Shown: one piece after another, positions 36,516-48,921 of the stretch
How the letters are laid out: every line of letters begins with the position of its first letter
Position numbering within the stretch: the stretch's first letter is position 1
Assembly (NCBI GenBank): GCA_020081605.1
Contig: JAHREC010000013.1
Span: 1,550,001-1,614,000, forward strand
Source: Albifimbria verrucaria
Lineage: Eukaryota > Ascomycota > Sordariomycetes > Hypocreales > Stachybotryaceae
Direction of reading: 5' to 3'
Length of the DNA: 64,000 nt
Made by a program: the position numbers and the translations under genes
Notes under the pieces: model-generated
Seen by the model: only the letters and a program-made list of their open reading frames with translations
The model's database searches: none
Told to the model about the DNA's origin: nothing

Positions 36516-38541
36516 ATGGAGACCCGAGGGCCCCTGAGGGTCAAGAACAAGGCCGCTGCGCCGGTTCAGATCAGCGCGGAGCAGCTTCTTCGCGAGGCTG
36601 TCGACCGACAGGAGGTCTCCTCCAGGCCCCTACGCAACGATTTGCCGATCTCGAGGAGTTGCACGAGTATCAGGGTCGCAAGCGAAAGGAGTTCGAGGAC
36701 TATGTGAGGCGCAACCGCATCAACCTCAACAACTGGACGCGCTACGCACAATGGGAATTGGAGCAGAAGGAGTTCACTCGGGCCCGCTCCGTGTTTGAGC
36801 GTGCTCTGGACGTGATCCCCAACAATGTGACGCTATGGATTCGCTACATCGAGTCGGAGATGAAGTCGAGAAACATCAACCATGCGCGCAATCTACTCGA
36901 TCGAGCCGTGACGCGTCTTCCGCGTGTCGACAAGTTGTGGTACAAGTATGTCTACATGGAGGAGATGCTTGGGAACATTCCCGGCACTCGACAAGTTTTC
37001 GATCGATGGATGCAGTGGCAACCGGATGAGGCCGCCTGGAGCTCCTACATCAAACTCGAGAAGCGATATGGCGAATACGAGAGAGCGAGGGATATCTTCC
37101 GCGCCTTCACACTGGTCCACCCCGAGCCAAGAAACTGGATTAAATGGGCCAAGTTTGAGGAAGAGTTTGGTACGAGCGAGCTTGTCCGTGAAGTTTTCGG
37201 AACCGCAGTCGAGACTCTTGGAGATGAGTTCGTCGATGAGAAGCTGTTCATTGCATATGCCAGGTTTGAGGCAAAGCTAAAGGAATATGAACGTGCCCGT
37301 GCCATCTATAAGTACGCGCTGGACCGTCTGCCAAGATCAAAGTCTATGCTACTGCACAAGGCCTACACTACATTTGAGAAACAATTTGGTGACAAGGATG
37401 GTGTGGAGGATGTTGTCCTGTCGAAGCGGAGGAAGTACTACGAGGAGCAGGTACGGGAGAATCCCAAGAACTACGATGTTTGGTTCGACTATGCGGCTCT
37501 CGAGGAGACATCTCGAGACTCGGATCGCATACGCGACGTTTATGAAAGAGCTGTTGCTCAGGTACCACCGACGCAAGAGAAACGACATTGGCGCCGCTAC
37601 ATCTATCTTTGGATATTCTATGCCATCTGGGAGGAGACGGAGGGGCAGGATATCGAAAGAACGCGACAAATCTACAAAACCTGCCTAGACCTCATACCGC
37701 ACAAGAGGTTTACCTTTGCAAAGGTCTGGCTGTTGGCCGCCCAGTTCGAAATTCGACAAGGAGAGCTCACCGCGGCGCGGAAGCTGCTCGGACGGGCTAT
37801 TGGGATGTGCCCCAAGGACAAGATCTTTAATGGATACGTCGACCTGGAGCGAAAGCTGTTCGAGTTTATGCGGTGCCGCACGCTGTACGAAAAGCACATC
37901 GAATACAACCCGGCCAACTGCCAGACGTGGATCAAGTTTGCAGAGCTGGAGCGTGGACTGGACGACCTAGACAGGACAAGGGCGATCTTTGAGCTTGCGG
38001 TGAACCAGGCACAGCTCGACATGCCAGAGCTGCTGTGGAAGGCATACATCGACTTTGAGGAAGAGGAGGGAGAGTACGACAGGACACGGGAGCTCTACGA
38101 GCGGCTGCTGGAGAAGACGGATCACGTCAAGGTCTGGATCAGCTACGCGCACTTCGAGATCAACATCCCCGAGGACGACGAGGCGGAGGAGGATGCAGAG
38201 GAGCAGCCCGTCAGCGAGGTAGCCAAGGCGCGGGCACGCAAGGTGTTCGAGCGCGCGCACAAGAGCATGCGGGACAAGGATCTCAGGAGGAGCGCGTGTC
38301 CCTGCTCAACGCGTGGCTGTCGTTCGAGCGCACGCACGGGACGGCGGACGACGTGGACCGGGTGCAGAAGCAGATGCCGCGCAAGGTCAAGCGGCGGCGG
38401 CGCCTCGAGGACGACTCGTTCGAGGAATACGTCGACTACGTGTTCCCGGCGGACGACCAGCAGGCGCGCAACCTATCCAACGTCATGGCCCTGGCGCAGA
38501 AGTGGAAGCAAACGGGCGGAGACTTGTCGGGGGCGTCGTGA
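36516..38541 (+). CDS. clf1: Pre-mRNA splicing factor Clf1 (crooked-neck, HAT repeats), 2 frame breaks
   Basis: Scaffold of the Prp19-associated (NineTeen) complex, needed for tri-snRNP addition and spliceosome activation. The product is almost entirely tandem half-a-TPR (HAT) repeats with the usual W..Y/A..E pattern: [60 protein letters not shown] and [20 protein letters not shown]. The end [13 protein letters not shown] is typical of fungal Clf1. There are no introns. One base is missing in the C run at 36627-36630 (before [19 protein letters not shown]) and one near 38283. The reading then gives 675 residues, as expected. The start ATG at 36516 opens with [13 protein letters not shown]. 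It is divergent from prp31. Confidence 0.95.
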
Positions 38542-40471
38542 GCGGGCGGCTGGATGCTGGAGCGAGGGGCGTCGGGATCCGGGTTCCATGTGTTGTATGT
38601 TTATGGCTGTGGCGTCTCTACATGCTAGTCTTAGTCTAGGGAGATTTATGATATCCTGCGCCGTGGTGTTTACGCGGCATGTCTTGACACAGTTTTTGAT
38701 GGTATGAAACTTGGACGAGTAGGCTGTTGTTTCTGTGATGTATGGATCGTGTTTGTATTTGCCAGCAGACTGACTTTGTCAAGTGTAACAACCGGAGGAC
38801 AAGATACATTAGAGTGGTAGCTTCACAAAGCCCGTCAAAACTACTGGCGGTCTGATACCAATGACACGGGACGAGAGCGGGAACTAACACGACCCAACAA
38901 CGGACCACAGCAGAAACCGACCTTACATCCGAGAAAAAAGCTACAGTAATATACTATAACCGTGTATAGTATAATAATATACACTTCAACCCTCAGAAGA
39001 CGCAGCACCAGCCACAGGAGACAACACACCTCCCAAACACTCCTCTCCCCAATGCCCACCCAGCCCAAACCAAAACCAAAACCGAAACCAAAACCACAGG
39101 GTAGCCCATCCGATGCGCTGGCACGCCTGATGATGTCACCAACGAGTGCCATTTTTCCGCCTTCTTCTAAAGCGCAAGGGGTGGCCTCCCCAATCCCGGA
39201 TCCGAATCCCCTTCCCCCACCATCCGCTATGTCATCGGACATGAGCCAAAGGAGAAAACGAAAACGCGATCATGTCCATAATTTCTAATGCGCTGTCTAA
39301 TACGGGAAAACCCCCGTGGGATATTTCGTGGAACCTCCCCTCTTCCCATCCAAATAAGCACTCCAGGCTCTTGGCAGCACAAGACTAGATAGAACAGACA
39401 ACCAAAAAAAAAGGAAAGGAAAAAGTGTTATGCAGACACTATTCTTCCGAAGAAAAACAGATATATATAAAAAAAGCAAGATCGTGAATTCATTCATATT
39501 CTCTCAAGCCAGACAGCGCACCACCCACATAAAATCGCCGATCTCCCCGGTCGAATCCATCACCTGTCTGCCCACCGGTGCCGTCTTGCCGTAAGCCCCC
39601 GATCGTGCTCTCGTGTGAGCCATTCCCTCCTTGTTTCCGGTCTTTCGTCATAAGTAATAAGTCCTGGCCTTCCCACTTGTCGTGCCTCTGCAAAACAACT
39701 TCTCTTCATTTACACACTCCTCTCACCATACGTGGGCCGTCTTCGGCACCAGCATGGCTGCTGCCAGTCAGACCGTGAGCCGCCCACACATTCATTCAAA
39801 TCCGTGTAAGCCGCACACCGCTCCTTCGGCATTATCCAACAGCGTCCTGCCTCGTCTGTTTGCTCGGGCTGTGGTTTGTTGTCCTTCCACCTGCCCAGCG
39901 CCATATGTATGGCTGTCGTTGCATATATCGCCGATGCTGCCCCTTCACCCAGTGTCGGATCGTAAACATTCCTCCCTTCCCTGCATCATCCTCCACTCTC
40001 TCTTGACTTGTTTGCTTTTCACTCCCCTTGGGCCCGCAAGAAGAGTGGGACGTCCGGAATGGCAAACTACTCTCTGTAGCGGCGAGGGTCTGTCACAATT
40101 CAATTATCATTAGTTATTCCGTCTCAGTACATTCTTGGCAGAGATGTTCTGTGAAAATGAAAGCAAATAACTGGTAAAGGGAAAGGTAAGAGAAAAAAAG
40201 AATGCATGTAGCAGTCTATCTTGAGCCACACCCGTCATATGTCTCATGCCACGCAGCGAGTCTTAGTGTATCCCAGCTCTTTGCATTGAAACCAAGCCAA
40301 CTCCCGTCAATGTTTTAGTCTCAGGTAACTCATTGCGTCATAACATTCGTAAATAGAGAGAAAGAAAATAGCTCCCAGCCTTGCTGGAAAGCCCAGTCTG
40401 TAGTGTAGGGTGCCTGTTTCCCCCGCAGAAGCAACGTAGCAAGGAAACAAATAGGCGCTAGCCATCGTGAC
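38542..40471. other. Convergent spacer between clf1 and the DUF3824 gene
   Basis: Mostly non-coding. It contains a small Lys/Pro-repeat open frame at 39052-39288, listed separately, and A-rich and T-rich patches near 38935-38990 and 39400-39480. Confidence 0.4.
39052..39288 (+). CDS. Possible small Lys/Pro-rich protein, 78 residues
   Basis: An ATG in a pyrimidine/CA-rich context opens 78 codons: MPTQPKPKPKPKPKPQGS, then a Ser/Pro-rich middle and a basic end QRRKRKRDH. The KP repeat comes from a CCAAAA-type tandem at 39066-39096. I know no family match. The antisense strand is also open over this segment (ATG at 39242), so coding on either strand is uncertain and chance is quite possible. Confidence 0.2.
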   Translation: MPTQPKPKPKPKPKPQGSPSDALARLMMSPTSAIFPPSSKAQGVASPIPDPNPLPPPSAMSSDMSQRRKRKRDHVHNF

Positions 40472-42584
40472 CTATCGCCCACGACCAACAGGAGGCGCAG
40501 GTAGGCGAGCAGCACCGTACGGGTTGTCATCAAAGTACCTCGGGCCATAATCATCATCGGCATCGTAGCCGTCATATGGTGACCTCGGGTATGAATCCCA
40601 ACTGTCGGCTCGCCTTCGGCTGCCCGGGGCGCTCTGCCTGCGCCTCTCCAGCCGCTTCTCGTGGCGGCGGACCTTCTCTTGCTTAAATTCCTTGCACTCT
40701 TTGCTTATCTGCCTTGCACTCTTGAGCTCCCCAACAGCACCCTTAATACCCAAGGCCGCAATGCCAACGGACGCAGCGTCCTGCATGATGGCCTTGGTCT
40801 TGAGTTTCTTTGCTTCTGCCGGGCTCAAGCGTCCCTCTGTAACAGCCTTCTGACGTGCGCTCCTCTTCTCCATGCTCTGATAGACCCCATGTGCTGCGTG
40901 GATGGTGGCAACGGCCGCAAGACCAGTAGTCAATGCAAGCTTACCTTTCATTTTCTTAGCCCTCTTCTCGTCCTCCGATGAGTCGCCCAGATCTGTCTCC
41001 GATCCGTAGTCCGATCTACCGCCCTTGCGGCGGGGCGGTCGTAGTCGCGGTCACGATCATAGTCACGATCGCGGTCGCGGTCTCTGTCACTGCGGCCAGT
41101 GTAGTATGAACGGTCGTCGTCGTATTCATCCGAGTAACGGCGAGAGCGGCGAGAACCACGGTCATCATAGTCATCCTGATCACGGCGGCCATGCTCATGT
41201 GCAGCGACGGCGCCTGCACCAGCAGCCCCTGAGCCAATGCCTAGCTTGGCGAGGCTGTTACGAGCCTTGTCAACGACGCTGCGGCTGCGGCTGCGCTGAC
41301 GACGGCGGTCAGGGCTTGGACTACGTGAGTCATAGCTGCCTCGGCGACTGCGGGATCTTGAGCGGTTTTCCAAGGCCTTCTTGGCTCCGAAGGCACCGAG
41401 TCCAGCAGTCGCGAGTGCGGCAAGACCAGTGGCACCGCCACCGCCGGAGGAGCGAGCTCGCGAACGCGATCGGCTCCTACCGGTCCGTTTATCCTCTTCA
41501 ATGTTGTTCTTAGATCCGTTGATGAGTCGGTTTCCTACTAAACCACCAAGGACAGACTCCATGAGACCCATCTTGCCGTGGTCGTCCTTCTGAGCCGCAT
41601 CGACAGTGGCAGCACCGGCGGCAGCAGTCAGGATACGCTTCGTCTTTTCACCCTTCCAGCCGCCAGGCTCCTTGGAAACACGGAAAGCCTCGGTCGCACC
41701 AGCAAGCAGTGATGCCATGGCGGCCTTCTGAACCTTGTTGGCGCTGCGGGTACGGCCAGGAGAGCTGGCTCGAGAGTCCGGGCTACCACCGCGTCTGCTG
41801 CGGGTGTCAGATCGCTTGTCATCATCACCGCCACCGCCGGTAAGGCTCTTGACAGCAGCGCCCAGGCCAGTGGCGGCGAGCGCACTCTCAAGGAAGTTCT
41901 TGTTTCCTTTCTTTTCCTTTGAACCGTCCTCTTCGTCCGAGTAGTATTCGGTGATGTGGCCATCGCGACCGCGGTGCAAGATGTATGTAGCTTTCTGATC
42001 CTTCTTGGCCTGTTGCTTGCTGTAGAACTCGGCGCCCTGATAGGCGGCCAAGGCGCCGACACCGGCAAGGGCTGCCGAGGAGAGGGCATTACGCTGGACC
42101 TTGGAGCCGCTGCCCTTTGCCTCGCGACGGTCGTAGAGTTCCTTGCCGCCTACGAGGAGGGCAGCGCCGGCGACAGCAGCGATGATCTTTTCTTCTTTGG
42201 ACATGCCCTTGCTCTTAACCTTGCGCTCTTCCTCCTCGATGTAGGTGCTACCAGGGCTGCGTCTGGGTGCTGGGCGACGATCATAGTCTCTGCGGTCATA
42301 GTCGCGGCGGTCATAGCCACGGCGGTAGTCGTAGTCATCGTCGTAGTACTCTGGTTCAGCTGAGCGAGCGCGGCGGATGTCTCGTCCACTGGGCGGGGGA
42401 ACTCGCGACGAACCTCTTCGATGGAGAGGTCGCTGTCCTCCCGAGCTCGGGGAACGAGGTCGCGCGATGGATATGGCCTCAGGTGTTCACGGGGATCCAA
42501 GTAAGCCGGCTCTCTGTCTTGGCGGCGGTCCTCGCGCACAACGCGGCGGGTATACTCCCGCTCGTACGGGTCGTAGTTGGACAT
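40472..42584 (-). CDS. DUF3824-type repetitive protein, 2 frame breaks
   Basis: Function unknown. This is a fungal family (DUF3824) of proteins with alternating hydrophobic Ala/Gly-rich stretches and charged repeats. The N-terminus is very charged and Tyr/Arg-rich (MSNYDPYEREYTRRVVREDR, and YRR/DYDRRDYDRR repeats). Several Gly/Ala segments follow (IIAAVAGAALLVGGKELYDR, LAGVGALAAYQGAEFYSKQ, ATGLAALATAGLGAFGAKK). They are separated by Ser/Arg dipeptide tracts resembling RS domains and by Asp/Arg dipeptide runs. The C-terminus has KGKLALTTGLAAVATIHAAHG and a Pro/Arg-rich tail. There is no intron. One base is missing in the G run at 42395-42399 and one at 41032-41035; the reading then gives 704 residues. 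The Gly/Ala segments could be membrane-associated hairpins; that is inference. Confidence 0.8.
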
Positions 42585-44655
42585 CTGTGGTGATTTGGAA
42601 CTGATGGCAGCGCAAGAAGACGAAGAACCGAGATAGCAGTCAAAGAAAACGAGTTCCTGCGCTTCTTGTCTGGCGGTTCGAATGAGAAAATGCGGGCGAG
42701 TGGGTGGGATGTATGGGTGAGATATACGTAATGTAGTGGGGAGGGGTAGGCAGGCAGTCTTGGTTGGTCCCTCTGAAGTGGTTGGGTTGGTGTGCTGTAA
42801 GGCGGACCTGCAACTCCCACTAGGATGAGGCGATGGTGCAGTAGAGAGGCAAGACAGAGACGGATGCAGACACCGAAGCACCTATCAAGGCTCGCGAGGA
42901 TTTTGTTGAGGGAAATGACGGATCGATAGGGCGGTGTTTCTTTTGGTGTCCGAACATACAATCTCTTACCGCATCGGTGTGAAGGAACAACAGCAGGCTC
43001 AGGCAGGCAGGCGTCCAGAAGAAGATGGAGCCGGATATCAAAGTCCCAAGTAGTTGGTCCCCTGTAGGGTCTCGGGGCGAGGAGGGGCCAAGACGTAATG
43101 GCGCCAGGGCAGACCCGCGACTAAGGAGGACAGGGCACAGCCCATCCAGGCTGCATGCACTCGCTCATCTGTGCCGTTGCTCTCATCGGTTGCCCTGCCC
43201 TGCCGCGCCATTTCTTCGACAAGCCGGCTGGTTCGGCGTGTGCTTGCGGTGAATCTTGTGCGTACTGCACTGTAGTGCAGCGCGGTGCACATTCTTGCAT
43301 GAGGCAGCTACTGTGCCATGCCGGCTGCTGGCCCGTCGAATCAAAGCCGCCCTTGAGCGTTGTTCAGCTGCACCGCCTGCATGTCAGAACTTGTCTGCAG
43401 AAGACCGTCTGCCCTCCCCACCAACAGAGGGGCATTGGCGATGTTGTCCAAGCATGACATTTTACTCATGTCTTTCTGGGTGAAACAGGCGCGCCGCGGC
43501 GTGTTTGCTGGCGGCCGTCATTTTCGGCCGGTTCAGACAATTGGCTAGAGGGCATGTGCCACGTCGGGCAGTGGTTGGGCATGATCAGTCGGCGAGCCTG
43601 ACCACTTCGGAAGCCGTCACGCAAGTCCTGGGATGACAGTCACAAGGAACTTCCCTGCCTTGTCGTTACCGTCCGTTGCTGGGGAGGTGAGTGGAGAGGA
43701 GTGGAAGAGGAGGGGATGGGAGGTGGGCTGCTTCAGCCCCACTAAGCCACATCATCAGACCTGATGAGGAAAATGCCCAGAAACACACAGCCACAGGCAC
43801 AGACAGTGTGATGTCATGCCCAACCGGCAATCCCATCCATCCATCCCATTGCCTCGGTGCCTGTCAAGCCTGTCTGCCCGTGGCTCTACCCACACACAGT
43901 GCCTAGTCTATTTGTCTATATGCCGATTGCTGCTGCATGCACTTTCTCGTTCCGTTGCTCGGCAATGCAGTAGTGTAGTATCAAACACGCAAAGGAAAAA
44001 ATAATAATAATAAAATAATAAAAAATAGAATTGGCCAATTCAAAGGTCAGTATTCTTTTCCCCAACAGGACTATTCTAGTTAAAGTCCTAACAGTTTCCC
44101 TCGAGGGCAGGTAGGAGGCCACCAAGACCCCATAACCTAACAGGCAACTCAATTCTTCAACTCGACACCCATGAGCCAGCCCCTTTACCCTCGGTAGATC
44201 AAGGCCTCCACATCTGAAACCCAGCTCTCTGAAGATCGGAATCTTTGACCATGGTTGAATGCGTGATAACCCCAGTGACGGCTTCCCGACCCACCGTCCG
44301 GTACCACTTGAACCAATTGCACAAGCCAATGTCTTGTGCTGCAACCATCTGTTCCTGTCCAACATTGTCCAACGCAACGCAACGTTGTTCAAGGATGACA
44401 TTATACGGTGTAATGTTTACAACAATCTTCTCCCCTTCAGGGAAAAGTCCGCAGATCACAGCACCAGTGCTTTGCATCGCGGCATCTTTGTGGCCTGATT
44501 GGGTGTTACGTACGCTTCCCTCTCCGTGTCTAGAGACCTTCCTTATTGCGTGTATCTGTTTATATACAAGTCTCCATAACATCTTGCCTACTTCAGACCT
44601 GGCTTCCTCCAAAGCTTTCCAAATCGTTGAACCTGAAATCTTTACCATCGCCAAT
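42585..44655. other. Divergent intergenic region, 2 kb
   Basis: Promoter regions of the DUF3824 gene and the secreted-protein gene. An A+T-rich AATAAT stretch lies at about 44000-44030. Between 44199 and 44655 both strands stay open over about 180 codons, but neither reading shows a recognised domain. Confidence 0.4.
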
Positions 44656-45271
44656 ATGTCGTCGACTCTTAGAATGTTGTTCCTGATTCCTCTGTTGGGC
44701 CTCGCATTGGCCACCGACGCGCAGGCTGAAGTGACCGATTCAATGTACGTACTACCCACCAGCCGTACATCACTAGACCAAACATTTTACTGATACACGG
44801 GCAGTATTGACGGCACCGGAAGGTACAGTCTTCCTGTCGAGCCTCCTCTGGTCTCGGACGACACGTCCATTATCCAAATCACCATAATAACGGACACCCT
44901 TTGCCGGACACCACCCTCGTCCCTCCATCACCAACTCCGGCCCTGGCGTCACCTCTGCGCCGACCCCAGTTCTACCTACTCCAGTGCCCCTACCCAGTCC
45001 GATCTCGTCTTCCACGGGCTCTAGGTTAGTTATTGAACAGAAGCTTCCCTTCCGCCTTGCTCCAAAGCTTTCAAATCGGACTAATATGTCGTGTCTTAGT
45101 CCTACTGAGAGTGACACGGTGACTACTCCTACTGGAACACCTTCCGACGATGCGCCATCCGCGAACCCATCAACCAGCACTCCCAACCCGGCTGCCACAG
45201 TCACCGGTCTCCTCCATAATGCGGCAGGTATCGCGTTGGTGGCTGCCGTGGGTCTAGGCATCGCCATCTAA
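44656..45271 (+). CDS. Small secreted Ser/Thr/Pro-rich protein, GPI-anchor-like
   Basis: The product of about 160 residues starts with a signal peptide (MSSTLRMLFLIPLLGLALAT, probable cleavage after the Ala-rich end). A short conserved-looking domain follows (IDGTGRYSLPVEPPLVSDD, SIIQITIITDT). Then comes a Pro/Ser/Thr linker and a C-terminal hydrophobic tail (NAAGIALVAAVGLGIAI) without a cytosolic domain, the layout of a GPI-anchored cell-surface protein. Introns at 44745-44804 and 45025-45099. Two bases appear missing, near 44904 and between about 44925 and 44945; the second site is not exactly placed because the linker is poorly conserved. The partners and function are unknown. Confidence 0.65.
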
Positions 45272-46461
45272 CCACAACATGCTCCCTAGTGCACTTAGCA
45301 CCGTTGCTCTCTTTAACATGTAATTAATTCTGTTGAAAATCGTACACATCGCGGAGGAACCTAGTTTGCTTTGTCTGTAATCAGAGTCTATTATCAAGCT
45401 TTTTGAAGACTATCGTACAATACAAAGCCCAAGCAAAATGGTAAAAAGGCTGTCTAGCATCAGATGTCAAGAGTGCCTTGCCCTTACAAACCCCTCGAAA
45501 TGCATACCAAAATCCAATGTGCCATGTCTCAAAGGGCACCCATATGCTTTTGTTCCTTTTCCACTTGTGTGTGTTTTTGTGTATTTTTCAAATAAAATTG
45601 TTTAATGGTAATCCCTTCTTGATTTCGTTTCTTGCCCGCCTCGCCCAACCAGTGACCAATATAAATGAGCAGAGTATCAGGTTGCCAGCGTCAGGACGCC
45701 AGACCACCCTCGTAACATTCCCAATTGCCACATCGCTTTGGAGTGGGACTGTTCAAACGCCGGCAAATAAAAATCAGCAACAAATTTCCAAATTCATTAC
45801 CACGGAATTCAGCCATTCCCAAGGTGGGCTTGTCGTCCCGGGGTTGATTCGAGCCGCTGAATGCCCACGCGGATTCAGTATTCATTAACTTGTCTCATGA
45901 TTTGCCCAGCGTTCATTGCAAATACTTTGCTGCAGCCAGGAACCAGACTGTACTAAGCACGTAGGGAATTTTCGAATACCAAAGCCATAGCGCAGCACCC
46001 TCAAGCTCTTTCTACGTCCCTGAACCTGGGACAAACACATATAGCCCACAACGCCGACGCCGAACCTCCTGTTAACATGGGAAAGTGTTCGTGGTAATCC
46101 GACAACCAGAGCAGAGATAAACAACAAGTATCAGACCAGGAGCTGAATCTGTAAAAACATTTCATGCAGCTTGAGATCTTGTGCGATTGGGAAATCAAGC
46201 CCTGTGGCACCACAGTGGAACCACAGTAGCCCAGGTCACGAGATCCCATGGCACCATCCTGTATGAATATCTTTGCTCAAGCCATCAGAGTTCGTTAAGG
46301 TAATAGAAGCCTATATGAATGACTTCGTTCGGTGGCCTTGCAGGGCTATGACTGATCATTTCATTCCTTCCGACATGAATCGCAGCTGATTGTCGTGACA
46401 GGAGCTCAGGCATATCAGTAGCAGAGCTTTCTCTCAAGAGCCACCTGAGATTGTGGTGTGC
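45272..46461. other. Convergent 3' spacer
   Basis: Lies between the secreted-protein gene and the La-motif gene. Short open frames only; I see no RNA gene or repeat. Confidence 0.5.
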
Positions 46462-48921
46462 TTAAGACTGGGAGACGTCTTGCTCCTCATGTTGAGCGGC
46501 ATGCACACCATTCGTCAGACCATTGCTGGTCTTGCTCTCGTGTCCATTGGCCGAGTCAGGGATCATAGGGCTCGCCTCGGGGTGCAGGTTAGACTTTGCT
46601 ACATCGCCTTGGCTAAAAGCACCAGGTCCAGATGGCGAGAAGTCGGGCACATCAGCAGAGAGCTGGCTCGCGGGTCCATGTCCGTTTACCATACCATTGG
46701 TTACGGGACCACCGTGCTGCTCATCCGTAAATTGCTGGAAAGCCTGTTCGCCAGGTCCATAGTAAGCCGGCGGCGATGACATGCCGTAAGGCATAGTGGG
46801 CATTCCGTTGTACTGGGGGCCATAGTGATAGCTCCTGCTCTTGTACTGGATATGAGTAGGGCCATGGTTGCGGGCCAGCTCATCACGGTCCTCGAGCGGC
46901 AAAACAAAGCTCTCCCAGCCCTTCCTCCTGCGCAACCGTTCGGTGTCATCGCCGACAACGAAGTCGATCTCATTCGAGTCTTCGCACACAGCACGGATCA
47001 GAGCCATATCAGCGGACAGATCACGAACGCGCTTGAAAGCAGCAACAAAGTGCAAGGGAACGAAGCCCTGGGAATCCATGCGCTGGCGGAGGTAGACGTC
47101 CTTGCACAGGTTCTCAATGGAAAAGTAGTACTCAATCTGAGCCCTCAAGACAGAGACGAGCATGTTATCCCAGTGGGGGCTGGAAGGGCATAGCCGACAT
47201 AGGAGGCATAGGGTAGTCATAGGGGCTGAACTGAGTCTGAACAGGAGGAACACGAGACGAGCCATTGGGGAGCGACATGCGATGGAAATTTCCGTTGCCA
47301 TTGCGACCTCCCCGTCCACCTCGCTGTGGTGGCATGAAACCCTGACCATGGTTTCCCTGTCTTCCGGGAGGGCTGTACGGTCCCTGAGTTCGGGGAGCGG
47401 CGCCGCCAGCGGGCGCAAATCCTGAACCGGCATTCACAGACTGATGTTGCGAGTGAGAGTTGGCAGAGTGATGACCACCACGGCCACGGTAACCGCCACG
47501 ACCTCTCTCGCCGCGGCCTTCTGGGCGCTCCCGAGCGTTTTGGCCCTGCTCCTATAGTGGTTTAGTCAGTCATCATGCACAATTGACGTTTGTTAAACAG
47601 CGTTGGGTGCTACTCACAGCTACATGCGCAGGTGCCGCCTCCTTGGGCTTGTCAGCGCCAGCGTGGCTGGCGGGCTTTCTGTGGTCCCGGACGCTAGATA
47701 CATCCACTGAGGCACGCTTGCCCTGCTGCGAAGCAGGTGCAGCGCCGTTGGCACCGTTTGTCGCCTCTCGAGGCTTATCCTTGGACTCGTTCAACTTGTT
47801 GGCAGGGGTAGAAGAAGCCTTCTCTGTGGGCTGGTTTCCGGCCGTGGCCCTGGCACCGCTGGGACTCCGAGCACCACCTCGCGGCTTAGAGCCTCGGAGT
47901 TGGGGAGCTGGGTCTCGAAGCTCACGGTGGGTACATAATCATATGTTACCCACTTCTCCTTCTGGCGCGGCTTGTTTGCGCCGTCGTCCTGTGCCTCCTT
48001 CTCGGGGCGGTCAGTCTTCTCTACTGTCTTCTTCTTCTCCTCCTTGATGGCAGTCTCTGGAGTAGGCCAGGAGACGGCATCATCGACAGGAGGGGATCTC
48101 CGATTTGGAATCCTTGGCGTCCTTGTCAGCCAGTCTCGAGCCACGGCTGCCGTTGCGATCGGAGCGGATAGCGTCGCCAGACTTTCGACTGGCCTTTGCA
48201 CCATTCAGAGTGGCACTGTCACGAGGGCTAGCAGCGTCCTCGGCAGATCGTGCGGGTTTTGCTGAATCCTCGCCGTGGTCTGAAGCGCCGTTGACGGCTT
48301 GCTGTGAGGAGGTTCCTGACGGTGTAGAACCCTTTGCCAGCTGGGCCTCCTTTCGCTGATGCCAGATGTTGACTGACGGGATTGGTGCTTCGGAAAGCTC
48401 AACCTTGGGAGGCTCGGCCTCGGCCTCCTGCTCCTTATCCGGCGTTTGCTCGGTGGTCTGCTTGTCTGCAGTCTTGGACTTCTTGCCCCTGCGGGCCTTT
48501 CTAGAATCATGCTCATCCACTGACTGAGTGGTAGCGCTGGACGACCGTGTGCCCTTGTCGTTACGCCTCCAGGGCCTATTTAGACGCTCGGAGTCGTCGT
48601 CCCGCCTCGACTCAGATCGCCTTTCGGGGATGGATTCGGAGCGGGCATCGCCCTCGGACTCGGGGACGCTGTCGACGTCTTGCTTCTCGGGGCGGCGGGG
48701 CGAACACTGTCAGTAGTCTCTGCAGAAGGTTCGGTAGCGGCGGCAGCCTTGCCAACGGCTGGTGCCGGTGTGGTACCCTGAGCCTGATTCGCAGGCGTCG
48801 TGGATGTGCTGGAAGGGGTGGTGCCCTGTCCCTTGGCCGCTTGGGCGTAGGAGAAAGCCGACGGGGTCGCCATCTCGGTCGCAGTAGTGGAAGATGAGGA
48901 GGTCGAGGACGGAGTTGTCAT
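46462..48921 (-). CDS. La-motif RNA-binding protein (LARP/Sro9-like), 4 frame-break sites
   Basis: Cytoplasmic RNA-binding protein of the La-related group; yeast Sro9/Slf1 bind mRNA and polysomes. The N-terminal half is low-complexity and charged. It holds FSYAQAAKG, the fungal-conserved SVNIWHQRKEAQL and KWVTYDYVPTVSFETQLP. RGG-type repeats (RGRGGYRGRGGHH, QRGGRGGRNGNGN) precede the La motif: VSVLRAQIEYYFSIENLCKD, VYLRQRMDSQGFVPL and LIRAVCEDSNEIDFV. No RRM follows; the tail is Tyr/Gly/Pro-rich. One intron at 47552-47617. One base is missing at 48697-48700 and one at 47902-47905; two bases each are missing at 48092-48095 and 47175-47179. The total is 799 residues. Confidence 0.87.

Noticed and set aside
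41025..41513. 162-codon plus-strand open frame
   Set aside because: Antisense shadow of the repetitive Arg/Asp region of the DUF3824 gene; its His/Gly/Arg composition follows from that.
44199..44759. 186-codon minus-strand frame and overlapping plus-strand frame before the secreted-protein gene
   Set aside because: Both strands are open over the same DNA and neither reading resembles a known family; the signal peptide marks the real start at 44656.
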